Shown: positions 47,613-58,218 of the stretch, piece by piece
Numbering within the stretch: position 1 is the stretch's first letter
Layout: each line of letters starts with the position of its first letter
Assembly: GCA_026399025.1 (NCBI GenBank)
Contig: JAPLRU010000111.1
Location: 1 to 64,000 of the forward strand
Reading direction: 5' to 3'
Source of the DNA: Methylobacter sp.
Lineage (GTDB): Bacteria; Pseudomonadota; Gammaproteobacteria; Methylococcales; Methylomonadaceae
DNA: 64,000 nucleotides
Translations under genes and position numbers: made by a program
Notes under the pieces: model-generated
What the model was told of the DNA's origin: nothing
Seen by the model: the letters and a program-made list of their open reading frames with translations, nothing else
The model's database searches: none

Positions 47613-48395
47613 ATGCGCAGAGTCATTTTCAATCAGAAAGGCGGCGTCGGCAAATCGACTATTACGTGCAATTTGGCCGCCATCAGCGCTGTTGAAGGTA
47701 AACGCACCTTAGTTATCGATCTCGATGTTCAGGGTAATTCCACCCAATATCTGCTCGGCAATAAAGTCAGCGATAGCGATAAAACCATTGCCCATTTTTT
47801 TAAAGACTGCCTGAGCCTGTCTCTGTTTGGCGGCGGTTCATCGGGTTCCGGCCTTGACAATGCGATACATGAGACCCCGTTCCCCAATCTGTTTGTGATT
47901 GCATCCCACCCCGACCTTGAACCCTTGCAAAGCCGTTTGGAATCACGGATGAAAATCTTTAAATTGAAAGAAGCGCTGGAAAAGCTCGAAGGCTTCGATG
48001 AAATTTATATGGATACCCCGCCGATCCTGAACTTTTACAGCCAGTCCGCGTTAATCGCAGCCGAAAAATGCTTGATTCCTTTCGATTGCGATACCTTTGC
48101 CAGAGAAGCCCTGTATTCATTAATGCAAGTCGTCGCCGAAGTGAAAGCCGACCATAACCAGAATCTTGAAGTTGAAGGCATCATCGTCAACCAATATCAA
48201 AAACAGGCCAATATGCCACGCCAGATAGTCGAAGAGCTGATTGCGGAAGGATTGCCGGTGTTGGCCGCGATGATCTCGCCATCGGTTAAAGTCAGGGAAT
48301 CGCACTCGGAATCGAAACCGCTGGTGCATTATGTGCCCAATCATAAGTTGACTGACGAATATCGCGCGTTACATGCGATGATTCACGGGAGTTGA
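47613..48395 (+). CDS. Orphan ParA-family ATPase
   Basis: 260 residues. A deviant Walker A (KGGVGKSTITCNLA), Walker A' DLDVQGNSTQYLLG and Walker B IYMDTPPILNF place it in the ParA/MinD superfamily. It lacks the N-terminal helix-turn-helix of plasmid ParA, and no parB gene is nearby, so it may position some other cargo (for example a chemoreceptor or carbon-related microcompartment) rather than DNA; this is inference. GGGGAT before the start is a good SD. A 10-bp hairpin (GTTGATTTTC/GAAAATCAAC) lies across the stop codon. Confidence 0.9.
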   Translation: MRRVIFNQKGGVGKSTITCNLAAISAVEGKRTLVIDLDVQGNSTQYLLGNKVSDSDKTIAHFFKDCLSLSLFGGGSSGSGLDNAIHETPFPNLFVIASHPDLEPLQSRLESRMKIFKLKEALEKLEGFDEIYMDTPPILNFYSQSALIAAEKCLIPFDCDTFAREALYSLMQVVAEVKADHNQNLEVEGIIVNQYQKQANMPRQIVEELIAEGLPVLAAMISPSVKVRESHSESKPLVHYVPNHKLTDEYRALHAMIHGS

Positions 48396-48642
48396 TTTTC
48401 AACGAAATGGAAAATCAACTTGAACTATCAAGCGTCCGAAAATGCAGTCAATTTAACTTTTTCTAAACAGTTTTAAATTATCGGGCATTGTTGCGCCCAT
48501 TAAAATATTGCAGTTAAAGAATCGTTATTGAAAAGCCAAATGACCACAGCCGATGCTATGGCGCTTGATACTGTTGTCGCTACCCCTATCGTATTTTCGG
48601 TATTAATAAATGTGAACTTACCGGAATACAAATTGATCAAGC

Positions 48643-48984
48643 ATGAAACTTCCAAATGGAACGCGAGCGGTTATTGACATAGAAAAACTGCGTGACTACT
48701 GTTTATCCACGCAACACCCGGAAGGTCGTCATAAGGCCAGAGTATTTTTATCCGCATTGGAAATAACATCATCCGATGCGGACAAATTGCGCGAAATTCT
48801 GCTCATTGCCGCTGTGAATAACGAAGCTTTGCTAACAGGAACTGATCAATATGGTTGTCGCTATGTATTGGATGTTCTTGTAACGTGGAAGCATCGTGAA
48901 GCTATTGTTAGAAGTGCATGGATTATCAAAACGAGTGAGGATTTTCCTCGTTTAGTCAGTTGTTATGTATTGAGAGGTGGCTGA
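48643..48984 (+). CDS. DUF6883 domain protein
   Basis: 113 residues. The sequence runs KLRDYCLSTQHPEGRHKARVF, LREILLIAAVNNEALLTGTDQYGCRYVLDV and WIIKTSEDFPRLVSCYVL, the conserved DUF6883 pattern. The fold also occurs at the C-terminus of polymorphic toxins, where an enzymatic role is suspected from conserved His/Lys/Asp. ATGA overlap with the DUF4926 gene indicates a coupled pair. Toxin and antidote roles are inference. Confidence 0.8.
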   Translation: MKLPNGTRAVIDIEKLRDYCLSTQHPEGRHKARVFLSALEITSSDADKLREILLIAAVNNEALLTGTDQYGCRYVLDVLVTWKHREAIVRSAWIIKTSEDFPRLVSCYVLRGG

Positions 48985-49193
48985 TGAAAATACTAGAAGT
49001 TGTCGCATTAACTAACGACATTCCAGAAAAACATCTACGCCGCGGCCAAGTTGGAACAGTGTTGGAAGTGCTCGCTCCGGGCGTGGTAGAAGTCGAGTTC
49101 GCCGATTTAGAGGGGATTCCTTATGCCATATGCGCGGTACCGGAAAATAGCTTGATGGTATTGCATCATATGCCTGACGCAATTGCGGCTTAA
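48984..49193 (+). CDS. DUF4926 domain protein
   Basis: 69 residues. It begins MKILEVVALTNDIPEKHLRRG and contains QVGTVLEVLAPGVVEVEF, a beta-rich DUF4926 domain ending LMVLHH. It overlaps the DUF6883 stop by one base in TGATG. DUF4926 genes commonly lie next to DUF6883 genes, so it is the likely partner, possibly the antidote. Confidence 0.8.
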   Translation: MKILEVVALTNDIPEKHLRRGQVGTVLEVLAPGVVEVEFADLEGIPYAICAVPENSLMVLHHMPDAIAA

Positions 49194-49305
49194 ACTTACT
49201 CATCGCACATAAAAATTTAACGCCTTTACTCCTTTGCCTGCTGGAGACCTTCCTAAGCTACAGCTACTTTTATGTTTGCCCCATCCTAAAGTTTCTTTAT
49301 CCCCT

Positions 49306-50862
49306 ATGAACAGCTTTGTTAAGCCCTGGCTACTGCCCATCCTGTCCGGCATTTTTATCGGCACCAGCTATATTCCCTTCCCGCCGTGGGCGTCTTTATT
49401 CTGTTTCATACCCTTGTGGATTTTTTGGTCTCGGCAAACCCACTTAAAAAACGTTTTCCTAGGCGGTTTAATCAGCTCGTTCGTATTCACGCTGATCGGC
49501 TTTAACTGGGTCACTTACCTCTTACATGAATTCGCCCATCTGGATTGGCCGGTAGCGGCTATAGGCATGGTGGTTTATGGCTTAATAGCCCACTTGTTTG
49601 TGCCCTTGGCCGGGGTGCTGTGGTTTTGGGGACAAAATAAATTTCACTGGCCGAAGCGGCTTTCTTTGGGCCTGATGGCGTTGATCACCACGCTATGCGA
49701 AGCCTATTCGTTGACCCTGTTCGACTGGAATTTCGGCTATTCCTGGTACGGCGCCAATATCCCGGTTTACCATTGGGCGGAACTTATCGGTTTTAGCGGA
49801 CTCAGCGCCGCGACCTTACTGTGCAATCTGCCGCTTTATGTGGCCTGGGAACGGCGTAAACAGAACTCCGGGAAGTTTATCTTGGCAGCGGTCGTTATCG
49901 GTTTTATGTTGCTGAATGTCGGCGGCTTGTGGCTTAAAAACCGGTTGCCGCAGCCGGACGCCTCGTTTAAAACCTTGTTGATTCAGGCTTATATCGAAAA
50001 TTCGGAAAAGTTGGCCGCAGAATTGGGTAAAGGTTACGGCAAGGCTATATTCAAGCGTTATCTGAGCTTGACCGATGACGCACTTAAAGCCCACCAAGAC
50101 GCCAAAATCGATTTCGCTATGTGGCCTGAAACCGCATTTCCGGCCTTGCTGGGCGAACCGTTTAAATTCGACGACTATCCTGTAGCGTTAGCGCAATTTC
50201 TTCAGCAACGGCAATTGCCGCTGATTACCGGCGCCTACAGCGTGGATGAGCCCTCCCGCTTAATCACCAACTCCTTATTTGTGTTAAACAAGGACGGCGA
50301 CATCGTACCCCCGCATTACAGCAAATCGATCTTGCTGGCTTTTGGCGAATATATTCCCGGCGAACAATTTTTCCCCGAAATCCGCAATTGGCTGCCGCCC
50401 ACCGGTCACTTTGCCCGAGGCCACGGCCCGACCGAGTTGCTGCATTGGAACGGTTACAAAATGGGCGCGCAAATATGTTATGAAAGCCTGTTCCCCCGAT
50501 TTTCGCGCTCATTGGCTGAGTTGGGTGCGCAGTTTATTGTCAATGTGACCAATGATTCCTGGTACGGCGCCTGGCAAGAACCTTACCAGCACATGTATAT
50601 GACGTTGGCGCGCGGCGTGGAATTTCGCCGCCCGGTGTTACGCGTTACCAATACCGGTATTTCCACGGTGTCGCTGGCATCGGGCGAAATCCTGCAACGC
50701 TCGCCGATACATCAGGCATGGGCGGGGTTATACGAAGTGCCTTACCTGAAAAATCCGCCCGCCACGTTCTACCAGAACTGGTTTTGGCTGGTGCCTTCTT
50801 TATTGTGGGCGGCCTTAGCTTTATTGCTGGGTATTGGAGTGCGTAAAGCGGTTGAGCGATAA
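49306..50862 (+). CDS. lnt: Apolipoprotein N-acyltransferase
   Basis: 518 residues. The enzyme adds the third acyl chain to the N-terminal cysteine of lipoproteins in the inner membrane, using phospholipid. The N-terminal half has several membrane segments (PWLLPILSGIFIGTSYI onward), followed by the nitrilase-like catalytic domain: Glu in MWPETAFP near residue 275, Lys in HYSKSILLAFGEYIPGE near 340, and Cys in QICYESLFPRFS near 390. A final membrane segment ends the protein. It acts on the lipoproteins seen here, such as LptE and the glycine-zipper protein. ATG 49306 is chosen over an upstream TTG/ATG without support. Confidence 0.96.
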   Translation: MNSFVKPWLLPILSGIFIGTSYIPFPPWASLFCFIPLWIFWSRQTHLKNVFLGGLISSFVFTLIGFNWVTYLLHEFAHLDWPVAAIGMVVYGLIAHLFVPLAGVLWFWGQNKFHWPKRLSLGLMALITTLCEAYSLTLFDWNFGYSWYGANIPVYHWAELIGFSGLSAATLLCNLPLYVAWERRKQNSGKFILAAVVIGFMLLNVGGLWLKNRLPQPDASFKTLLIQAYIENSEKLAAELGKGYGKAIFKRYLSLTDDALKAHQDAKIDFAMWPETAFPALLGEPFKFDDYPVALAQFLQQRQLPLITGAYSVDEPSRLITNSLFVLNKDGDIVPPHYSKSILLAFGEYIPGEQFFPEIRNWLPPTGHFARGHGPTELLHWNGYKMGAQICYESLFPRFSRSLAELGAQFIVNVTNDSWYGAWQEPYQHMYMTLARGVEFRRPVLRVTNTGISTVSLASGEILQRSPIHQAWAGLYEVPYLKNPPATFYQNWFWLVPSLLWAALALLLGIGVRKAVER

Positions 50863-51091
50863 GCATGGTATAAAAAACTAATCTAAAGTTTGTAAGATTA
50901 TGCTTACACGGTAATAATAAGAATATATTTTTAAACTGTTGTTATTTGCTTTGGCGCCAGCGCGTTAATTAACAATGTACTTAGCGTAGAGCTAGCCTCG
51001 CGTCAAGGGAGATGTATCCAAAACTGCGGAGTAAATAAGCCCTTGGCATTAAACCATCCTGAACCTCCACGTTTCATCAGGAAGCGGATAA

Positions 51092-54000
51092 ATGCAATCA
51101 ATCATTCATTTTTTGGATAGTAAAGACCTCATCCCTCACGGCTATTGCTTGTCTTGGAGGCCGCCACTGCTTTGGCTGCATGCGATCTCCGACCTGCTGA
51201 TCGCATTCGCTTATTACTCCATTCCGCTGATGCTGATTTATTTTATCCGGCGGCGTAAAAATTCGTTCTATCCATGGCTGGTTGTCATGTTTGCCGCCTT
51301 TATTATCGCCTGCGGCACCACCCATTTACTGTCCGCCGTTACCATTTGGATACCTTTATATTGGCTGGACGGCTGGTTTAAAGCTCTTACTGCGGCGGTT
51401 TCGCTGACTACTGCGGTGCTGATGCTGTGGGTTATGCCCCGCGCTTTAGCTTTACCCAGCACCGTGCAACTGCAAGCCGAGGTGCAACAAAGAAAAGCCG
51501 TTGAAGAGGCGCTGCGAAAAAGTCGGGCTGAACTGCAAGATGCGCAACGAATCGCTCATCTGGGCAGTTGGCAGTTGGATTTGGCGACCGGTCATGTGGT
51601 TTGGTCGGAGCAACTGTACCGAATATTCGGCTTGTGTCCGGAGTTACCGCCGCCGGATTATGCTGATTATCACAGCTTATTCTGTGCCGAGAGCTGGGAG
51701 CGGTTGAGCGTTGCCTTAGCACTGGCGCAAAAATCGGGAGTTCCTTACGCACTGGAACTTGGGATAATCAAAGGAGATGGGACGCACGGATGGATAGCGG
51801 CCCGCGGCGAAGCCATACGAGACGGCAACGGCATTATTAGCGGGCTTCACGGCATCGCCCTGGATATTAGCGAACGTAAACAGGCCGAGCAGACATTACA
51901 TCAACTGAAAGCGATGATCGATTTATCCCTGGACGGCTTTTGGATCGTCGATTTGATGGGGAACCTGCTGCAAGCTAATGAAGCTTATGCAAAAATAAGC
52001 GGCTATTCGGTTAATGAACTGGTAAAAATGCGAATCAGTCAGTTGGAAGCACTGGAAGGGCCTGAACAAATAAAAGCCCATATTGCAAAAATTGCAACGG
52101 AGGGCTATGACCTGTTCGAAACTAAACATCGCCATAAAGCGGGCCATTACCTTGATATAGAAGTCTCTGTTGCCTTCCTGCCTGAATTTCAACAGTTTTG
52201 TGTGTTTTGTCGCGACATCTCCGAGCGCAAGCGGATGGAAGAAAAACTGCGCGACAGCGATGCCTTTAATATCAGCATACTGAACTCGCTGACTTCGCAT
52301 ATCGCGGTGCTGGATGCCCAAGGTGTTATTGTTACGGTCAACGACGCTTGGCGGCAGTTTGCCAAAGAAAACGGTTTATTGGAATCCGGTCGGGCTATGC
52401 TTGGGGCTAATTATATGGACGTCTGTAAACACGGCGAAGAAGCAAATGCAGCCAAAGCCGGTATTGCGGCGGTCCTGAAGGGGGAGTCGGAAATATTCCA
52501 TTTGGAGTACGCGTGCCACTCACCCACGCAGCAACGCTGGTTTCACATGAAAGTGTCGCCTTTGCAAGGCTCACGTCACGGCGTGGTAATCAGTCATGAA
52601 AACATCACCGAGCGCAAGCTCATGGAAGAGGAACTAAAAGCCAGTGAAGCAAAATTCCGTTCGATCATTGACGTATCGCCTGTGCCGATGGCGATGCATG
52701 ATGAGTGGCACAAAATGACCTTCCTGAATCCCGCATTTATGCAAACGTTCGGTTACAGCCCGGATGACATTCCCACGGTAACGGACTGGCGAATGAAAGC
52801 CTTCCCCGATTCCGATTACCGGCACTGGGTTGAGATAACTTGGCAGGCCGCCGTGGAAAAAGCCAAACAGGAACACCATGATATTGCGCCTCTGGAAGTG
52901 GTCGTTCGCTGTAAGAACGACAACATTAAAACCGTATTGGTAACTGCCGCTTCGATTCATCACGATTTTGCAGGCGAGTGCTTAATGATACTGTACGATA
53001 TTACCCGGCTGAAACAAGCGGAGACCAAACTCAACGCCATTTTTAACGCGTCCGTCGAAGGTATTATCACAACCGATATTGACGGCAACATCCAATCCGC
53101 TAATGCTGCCGTAGAAACTATTTTCGGCTATAAACCGGAACAGCTGATAGGCTTTAGTATTAGCAAGCTTATGCCGGTCATGCATCTGGAAGGGATGTCC
53201 GCTACGGTGAAATGTATCGGACAAATTCAGGAGATTGAGGGCCGCCACAAAAACGGTTCGGTTCTGCCTTTGGAGCGGTCTGTAGCGGAGTTTTTAATTG
53301 ATGGTGCGCGCTGTTTCACCCATATTGTGCGCAATGTGAGCTTACGCAAACAGCGGGAACAGATAGACAAGCAGCATTTAGACGAACTCGCTCATGTCAC
53401 TCGTTTGGGCCTGATGGGCGAAATGGCTTCCGGCATTGCGCATGAAGTCAACCAACCGCTGGCCGCGATTTCCAGCTATGCGCAAGTCAGCTTAAATCTT
53501 GTTAACGCTGAAAATCCCGATCTGGTAAAACTTAGCGAGATCTTGTACAAAACCCAACAACAGGCCTTAAGAGCGGGCCGCATCATTCATCGGATGAGAG
53601 AATTTGTCAAATCTCATGCAAAGCATCGTTCGACCGCCGACCTTAATACGCTGATTCATTATGCGGCGGATTTATGTGTTGCCGAACTTAAACAAAGTAA
53701 TATAAAGCTGATATTTGAATTGGAACACAAGCTGCCGTCCGTTTATGTCGATCATGTTCAAATTGAACAGATTATCTTAAACCTGATCCGAAACAGCATT
53801 GATGCTTTACAAAACGTGCCCGAAAAACAACCGCGTCAGCTAACCGTCCAGAGCCATTTAACTGCCGAGAAGGTGATAGAAGTCAGAGTTAAGGACAATG
53901 GCCCCGGACTTGATGAAAATCAACAACGCCAAATCTTGACGCCTTTTTACACGACCAAGTCAGACGGTATGGGCATGGGGCTATCTATCAGCCGCTCACT

Positions 54001-54094
54001 GGTCGAAGCCCACGAAGGCAGCTTGCACTTCAATAGCCAACCCGGAAAAGGCAGCACTTTTTATTTCACATTACCGATACAGGGAAAGAACTGA
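51092..54094 (+). CDS. Histidine kinase with ethylene-receptor-like N-terminal domain
   Basis: 1000 residues. The first 125 form three membrane helices like plant ETR1: Asp34, Tyr41, Pro45, Ile71, Cys74 and His78 equal ETR1 Asp25, Tyr32, Pro36, Ile62, Cys65 and His69 with a constant offset of nine. The motifs are ISDLLIAFAYYSIPL and ACGTTHL, and the Cys/His pair binds Cu(I) in ETR1. PAS domains follow (about residues 140, 265, 390, 515 and 650), then a HisKA region with His784 in ASGIAHEVNQPLAAISS and an HATPase domain (DNGPGLDEN, MGMGLSISRSLVE). There is no receiver or output domain. SD AGGAAG precedes ATG. No partner response regulator is adjacent. Confidence 0.9.
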   Translation: MQSIIHFLDSKDLIPHGYCLSWRPPLLWLHAISDLLIAFAYYSIPLMLIYFIRRRKNSFYPWLVVMFAAFIIACGTTHLLSAVTIWIPLYWLDGWFKALTAAVSLTTAVLMLWVMPRALALPSTVQLQAEVQQRKAVEEALRKSRAELQDAQRIAHLGSWQLDLATGHVVWSEQLYRIFGLCPELPPPDYADYHSLFCAESWERLSVALALAQKSGVPYALELGIIKGDGTHGWIAARGEAIRDGNGIISGLHGIALDISERKQAEQTLHQLKAMIDLSLDGFWIVDLMGNLLQANEAYAKISGYSVNELVKMRISQLEALEGPEQIKAHIAKIATEGYDLFETKHRHKAGHYLDIEVSVAFLPEFQQFCVFCRDISERKRMEEKLRDSDAFNISILNSLTSHIAVLDAQGVIVTVNDAWRQFAKENGLLESGRAMLGANYMDVCKHGEEANAAKAGIAAVLKGESEIFHLEYACHSPTQQRWFHMKVSPLQGSRHGVVISHENITERKLMEEELKASEAKFRSIIDVSPVPMAMHDEWHKMTFLNPAFMQTFGYSPDDIPTVTDWRMKAFPDSDYRHWVEITWQAAVEKAKQEHHDIAPLEVVVRCKNDNIKTVLVTAASIHHDFAGECLMILYDITRLKQAETKLNAIFNASVEGIITTDIDGNIQSANAAVETIFGYKPEQLIGFSISKLMPVMHLEGMSATVKCIGQIQEIEGRHKNGSVLPLERSVAEFLIDGARCFTHIVRNVSLRKQREQIDKQHLDELAHVTRLGLMGEMASGIAHEVNQPLAAISSYAQVSLNLVNAENPDLVKLSEILYKTQQQALRAGRIIHRMREFVKSHAKHRSTADLNTLIHYAADLCVAELKQSNIKLIFELEHKLPSVYVDHVQIEQIILNLIRNSIDALQNVPEKQPRQLTVQSHLTAEKVIEVRVKDNGPGLDENQQRQILTPFYTTKSDGMGMGLSISRSLVEAHEGSLHFNSQPGKGSTFYFTLPIQGKN

Positions 54095-54444
54095 TCAAAT
54101 AGAGGGCTGTAATGGCGCAGGATGCACTATTTTGGCGATTTTATTCAGGATGAAAAAGATGCGGCCGGGGCTGCCGGCCGCACTCAGAGGAGGATGGTAT
54201 AGCTAAACTCAAATGCCTTTAGGTGAGAGCGATCACAAGAGTTGCACCCAGTCTACCGGATGAGCTCCCTATTGAAAATGCGGCAGATTGACGCGCGACA
54301 ATATGTCACACAAAATGGCATGGTATCTGCTTGACTATTTGGTTTGCGCGGTGGATAGGTCTTGAGCGACAGGCTATAAACAGGCACGGCATCAAGCTGT
54401 CTTTAATGGAGCGCAAAGAGGCGGAATGCGCTTTGGCGGGTACT
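54095..54444. other. Gap between convergent genes
   Basis: About 350 bases. It contains the minus-strand terminator at 54152-54182. I see no gene or repeat in the rest. Confidence 0.7.
54152..54182 (-). terminator. Terminator downstream of cmoAB
   Basis: Read on the minus strand, TGCGGCCGG and CCGGCCGCA form a 9-bp GC stem with a short loop followed by ATCTTTTTCATCC. It would end the cmoA-cmoB transcript about 260 bases past the cmoB stop. Confidence 0.65.
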
Positions 54445-55419
54445 TTAAGCTGAATTTGCAATAATAACGGCGCGTTTCGGGGCCGGCAAACCCTCGCAAG
54501 TCAGTTGCGGATTGTCCGCATCCAAGAAATCTTTCAGCGAATGAAAGGTCATCCATTCCGTGCTGCGCTGTTCTTCAATGCGGGTTACAGTGACATCGAC
54601 CACGCGAATATTTTTAAAACCGCAGCGTTTCAACCAGCCGATCAAGGTGTCGCAGCTCGGTAAAAACCAGACGTTGCGCATTCTGGCATAGCGGTCTTCC
54701 GGGACTAAGACGTGGCCCAAATTGCCGTCGATAACTAAGGTTTCCAGCACCAGTTCGCCGCCGGGTTGCAGGCAGTCTCTTAATTCCAGCAGATGATCGA
54801 TAGGCGAGCGGCGATGGTAAAGTACGCCCATCGAAAATACCGTGTCGAAGGCTTTCAAGCCGTAAGGCAAGTCTTCTATGCCCAAGGGCAGGACATAGAC
54901 CGGCGCTTCGCCATGCAACTTTCTGATCAGTTGAAATTGCATGACATTCAGCAGCAAGGGATCGATGCCGACCACCGTTTTTGCGCCCGCGCCCAACATC
55001 CGCCAGCAATGGTAGCCGTTGCCGCAACCGACATCCAATACCAGCCGGTGTTGCAGCGGCGCGATGTGGTTTTTCAGCCGGTTCCACTTCCAATCCGAAC
55101 GCCATTCGGTGTCTATATCGATGCCGAATAAGCTGTAAGGGCCTTTACGCCAAGGGCGCAGGGCTTTTAATTGGCTTTCGAGCTGATTTTTTACCGGCTC
55201 GCTTAAGTCATTAGCGTTGCCTATTTGCACCGCATCGGCATCCAGCGCACGTTGCACGGTAGATAATTGCGGCACAGCGCCTAACAGAGTTTGCCACTGC
55301 GCTAAATCACCGTGTTTGCTTAGCTCAAAGGCTTGTTCAAGCTGTTGCGGCAGCAACTTTACCCAGGTCTCGGCTTTTGCCTCGATCAGCGCATCATACA
55401 AAGGTTGATAATCCATCAT
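54445..55419 (-). CDS. cmoB: tRNA U34 carboxymethyltransferase
   Basis: 324 residues. CmoB transfers the carboxymethyl group from carboxy-SAM to 5-hydroxyuridine at tRNA position 34. The SAM/Cx-SAM pocket is [19 protein letters not shown] near residue 127, after the motif [26 protein letters not shown], and [19 protein letters not shown] follows near 195; these are the family signatures. The start overlaps the cmoA stop (two ATG codons in a row, 55419 and 55416), so the two are translated together. A terminator lies downstream. Confidence 0.95.
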   Translation of the reverse strand: MMDYQPLYDALIEAKAETWVKLLPQQLEQAFELSKHGDLAQWQTLLGAVPQLSTVQRALDADAVQIGNANDLSEPVKNQLESQLKALRPWRKGPYSLFGIDIDTEWRSDWKWNRLKNHIAPLQHRLVLDVGCGNGYHCWRMLGAGAKTVVGIDPLLLNVMQFQLIRKLHGEAPVYVLPLGIEDLPYGLKAFDTVFSMGVLYHRRSPIDHLLELRDCLQPGGELVLETLVIDGNLGHVLVPEDRYARMRNVWFLPSCDTLIGWLKRCGFKNIRVVDVTVTRIEEQRSTEWMTFHSLKDFLDADNPQLTCEGLPAPKRAVIIANSA

Positions 55420-56147
55420 TTCAGGGCAATGATGGAAGCGAAGTTGAAGTATTGAAACCAGACTTCAGCGCTGCTGAAGCCGACTTGACGTAAGCGGTTT
55501 TGATGTTGGGTAAAGGTTTCCGGGACCAGGACATTTTCCAGCGCGCTACGTTTTTGGCTGATTTCCAGTTCACTGTAGCCGTGTGCTTTTTTAAAGGCGT
55601 GATGCATTTGCGTTTGCAATTCCTGTTGCCGTTCATCATCGAATTTAAGTTTTTCCGACAGGATTAAAATGCCGCCGGGCAATAAGCCCCGATAGATTTT
55701 TTGCAAAAGCGCCAGCCGGTGTTCAAGCGGAATAAACTGCAAGGTAAAGTTTAAGACCACCACCGAAGCATGTTCAATGTTTACCTCAAGAATATCTTGG
55801 CAGCGCACTTCGACTGCAATCGGGGCTTGATCTTGTTGTAACGCTTGCTGAAAGCGCGTCACCATCGCCTCGGAATTATCAACGGCAACGATCCGACAAT
55901 GCTCGGCTTCAATCTGATGGCGCATGGATAAGGTCGCCGCGCCCAAGGAACAGCCCAGATCGTAACAGACGCTATGGTCACGGGCAAAACGCCCGGCCAG
56001 TAGCCCTATTGCCGAAATAATTGCGCTATAACCGGGAACCGAGCGTTGAATCATGTCCGGGAAGACGCCGGCTACAGTCTCGTCGAATTTGAAAGCGCCG
56101 ACTTCGCCAACGGGACTGGCATAAATGGAGTCTGTGGGGGAGTTCAT
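55416..56147 (-). CDS. cmoA: Carboxy-S-adenosyl-L-methionine synthase
   Basis: 243 residues. CmoA makes carboxy-SAM from SAM and prephenate, the substrate for CmoB. The SAM site is [20 protein letters not shown] near residue 61, with VNLTLQFIP-like [13 protein letters not shown] near 130 and [21 protein letters not shown] near 155, all CmoA hallmarks. It overlaps cmoB by 4 bases. It stands in its usual operon with cmoB. Confidence 0.95.
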   Translation of the reverse strand: MNSPTDSIYASPVGEVGAFKFDETVAGVFPDMIQRSVPGYSAIISAIGLLAGRFARDHSVCYDLGCSLGAATLSMRHQIEAEHCRIVAVDNSEAMVTRFQQALQQDQAPIAVEVRCQDILEVNIEHASVVVLNFTLQFIPLEHRLALLQKIYRGLLPGGILILSEKLKFDDERQQELQTQMHHAFKKAHGYSELEISQKRSALENVLVPETFTQHQNRLRQVGFSSAEVWFQYFNFASIIALK

Positions 56148-56174
56148 GGCTTAGCAAGGATGGGGATAAACAGG

Positions 56175-56196
56175 AGGGCGGCGGGTCGGCCGCCCT
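56175..56196 (-). terminator. Hairpin downstream of mlaC
   Basis: AGGGCGGC and GCCGCCCT pair around a 6-base loop, just after the mlaC stop; the minus strand then reads CCTGTTTATCC, a weak T tract. Termination is possible but not certain. Confidence 0.4.
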
Positions 56197-56231
56197 TAAG
56201 TGTGAATAGCTCTAAGGCGTTTTGCAATATT

Positions 56232-56876
56232 TTAAGAATTTGCCGCAGGTTTGCCGGCCAACGCTTCGGCATTGCGTTTAACCAAGCCGTCAATAACCGC
56301 ATTTAACGAACCCTTGGCTTCAACTTCATTGGCGAAGGTGGTGCGGTAGTTGGTCACCAAGCTCACGCCTTCAATCATAATGTCATAAGCTTTCCATACG
56401 CCGTCAGCCAACAGCATCCGGTAATTGACGCCGATAGGCTGTATGCCGGGCTGCAACACTTCGGTTTTGACAATCGCTTTGGTGGCGCCGCTTTCCAGTT
56501 CAAGCGGCAAGAATCGCACCGACCAGTCGTTAAATTCTACGAAAGCACGGGAGTAGGTTCTGACCAACAGCGTTTGGAATTCATGCTTAAAACGTTCGCG
56601 TTCATCGTTGGTTGCTGTCTTCCAGATTTTTCCCAGAACTAATGACGAAATTCTGTCGAAGTCGGTATGCGGATAAATGACTTGGTTAACGAATTGCGTA
56701 ATTTTGGCAAAATCTTTGGTAAACGATTTATCCTGCAATTTTTGCTGCAATTGCACGGACGCCTGATGTATCGCTTGTTGCGGAGGTAACAAATCCGCCG
56801 CGACAGCCTTGGTTGCAGTCATAAGACTAAGTAATACAACAAATAAACCGAATACTGTTACTTGTCTAGCTTTCAT
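56232..56876 (-). CDS. mlaC: MlaC-type phospholipid-binding protein
   Basis: About 214 residues. A periplasmic carrier of phospholipid between the outer membrane and the MlaFEDB complex. A signal peptide ends TKAVAADLLPP near residue 27, then the Ttg2D/MlaC core: DKSFTKDFAKITQFVNQVIYPHTDFDRIS, GKIWKTATNDERERFKHEFQTLLVRTYSRAF, VKTEVLQPGIQPIGVNYRMLLADGVWKAYDIMIEGVSLVTNYR. ATG 56876 follows AGAGGG at good spacing and starts the signal peptide. The usual mlaFED partners are not adjacent. Confidence 0.9.
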   Translation of the reverse strand: MKARQVTVFGLFVVLLSLMTATKAVAADLLPPQQAIHQASVQLQQKLQDKSFTKDFAKITQFVNQVIYPHTDFDRISSLVLGKIWKTATNDERERFKHEFQTLLVRTYSRAFVEFNDWSVRFLPLELESGATKAIVKTEVLQPGIQPIGVNYRMLLADGVWKAYDIMIEGVSLVTNYRTTFANEVEAKGSLNAVIDGLVKRNAEALAGKPAANS

Positions 56877-57104
56877 AAAACCCTCTAAAATTAAATCAAT
56901 GCATACTTTAACTATCGTCAGCAATGCCTCATGCATCACTTGGGAACATTGCCACACTTTCCGGCTTCGGCTCTCCATTCAGCCTCCTACATTGCTCACA
57001 GGCAATGCAGTTGTCAAATATCGGTGCAGGAATTTCCCTGATACAATAAATCCTTCTGTCTTAGCGTAAAAGCGTTGCAAAGCAGCGTTTCTACAAGGAT
57101 TTAA

Positions 57105-58066
<962 letters not shown>

Positions 58067-58218
58067 GCTTGACAGTGTAATTACTGAGGGACATACAGTG
58101 AATGTTGCTAGGCATTTGTTCAGACCGGACTGTTATTCAGTCAAATCCGTTGTGTGAATGCTCAGTGTTTCGGGTCTTTTATTCATCTTAATCTATCAAC
58201 CTAAGTGGGGCCGGTTTC

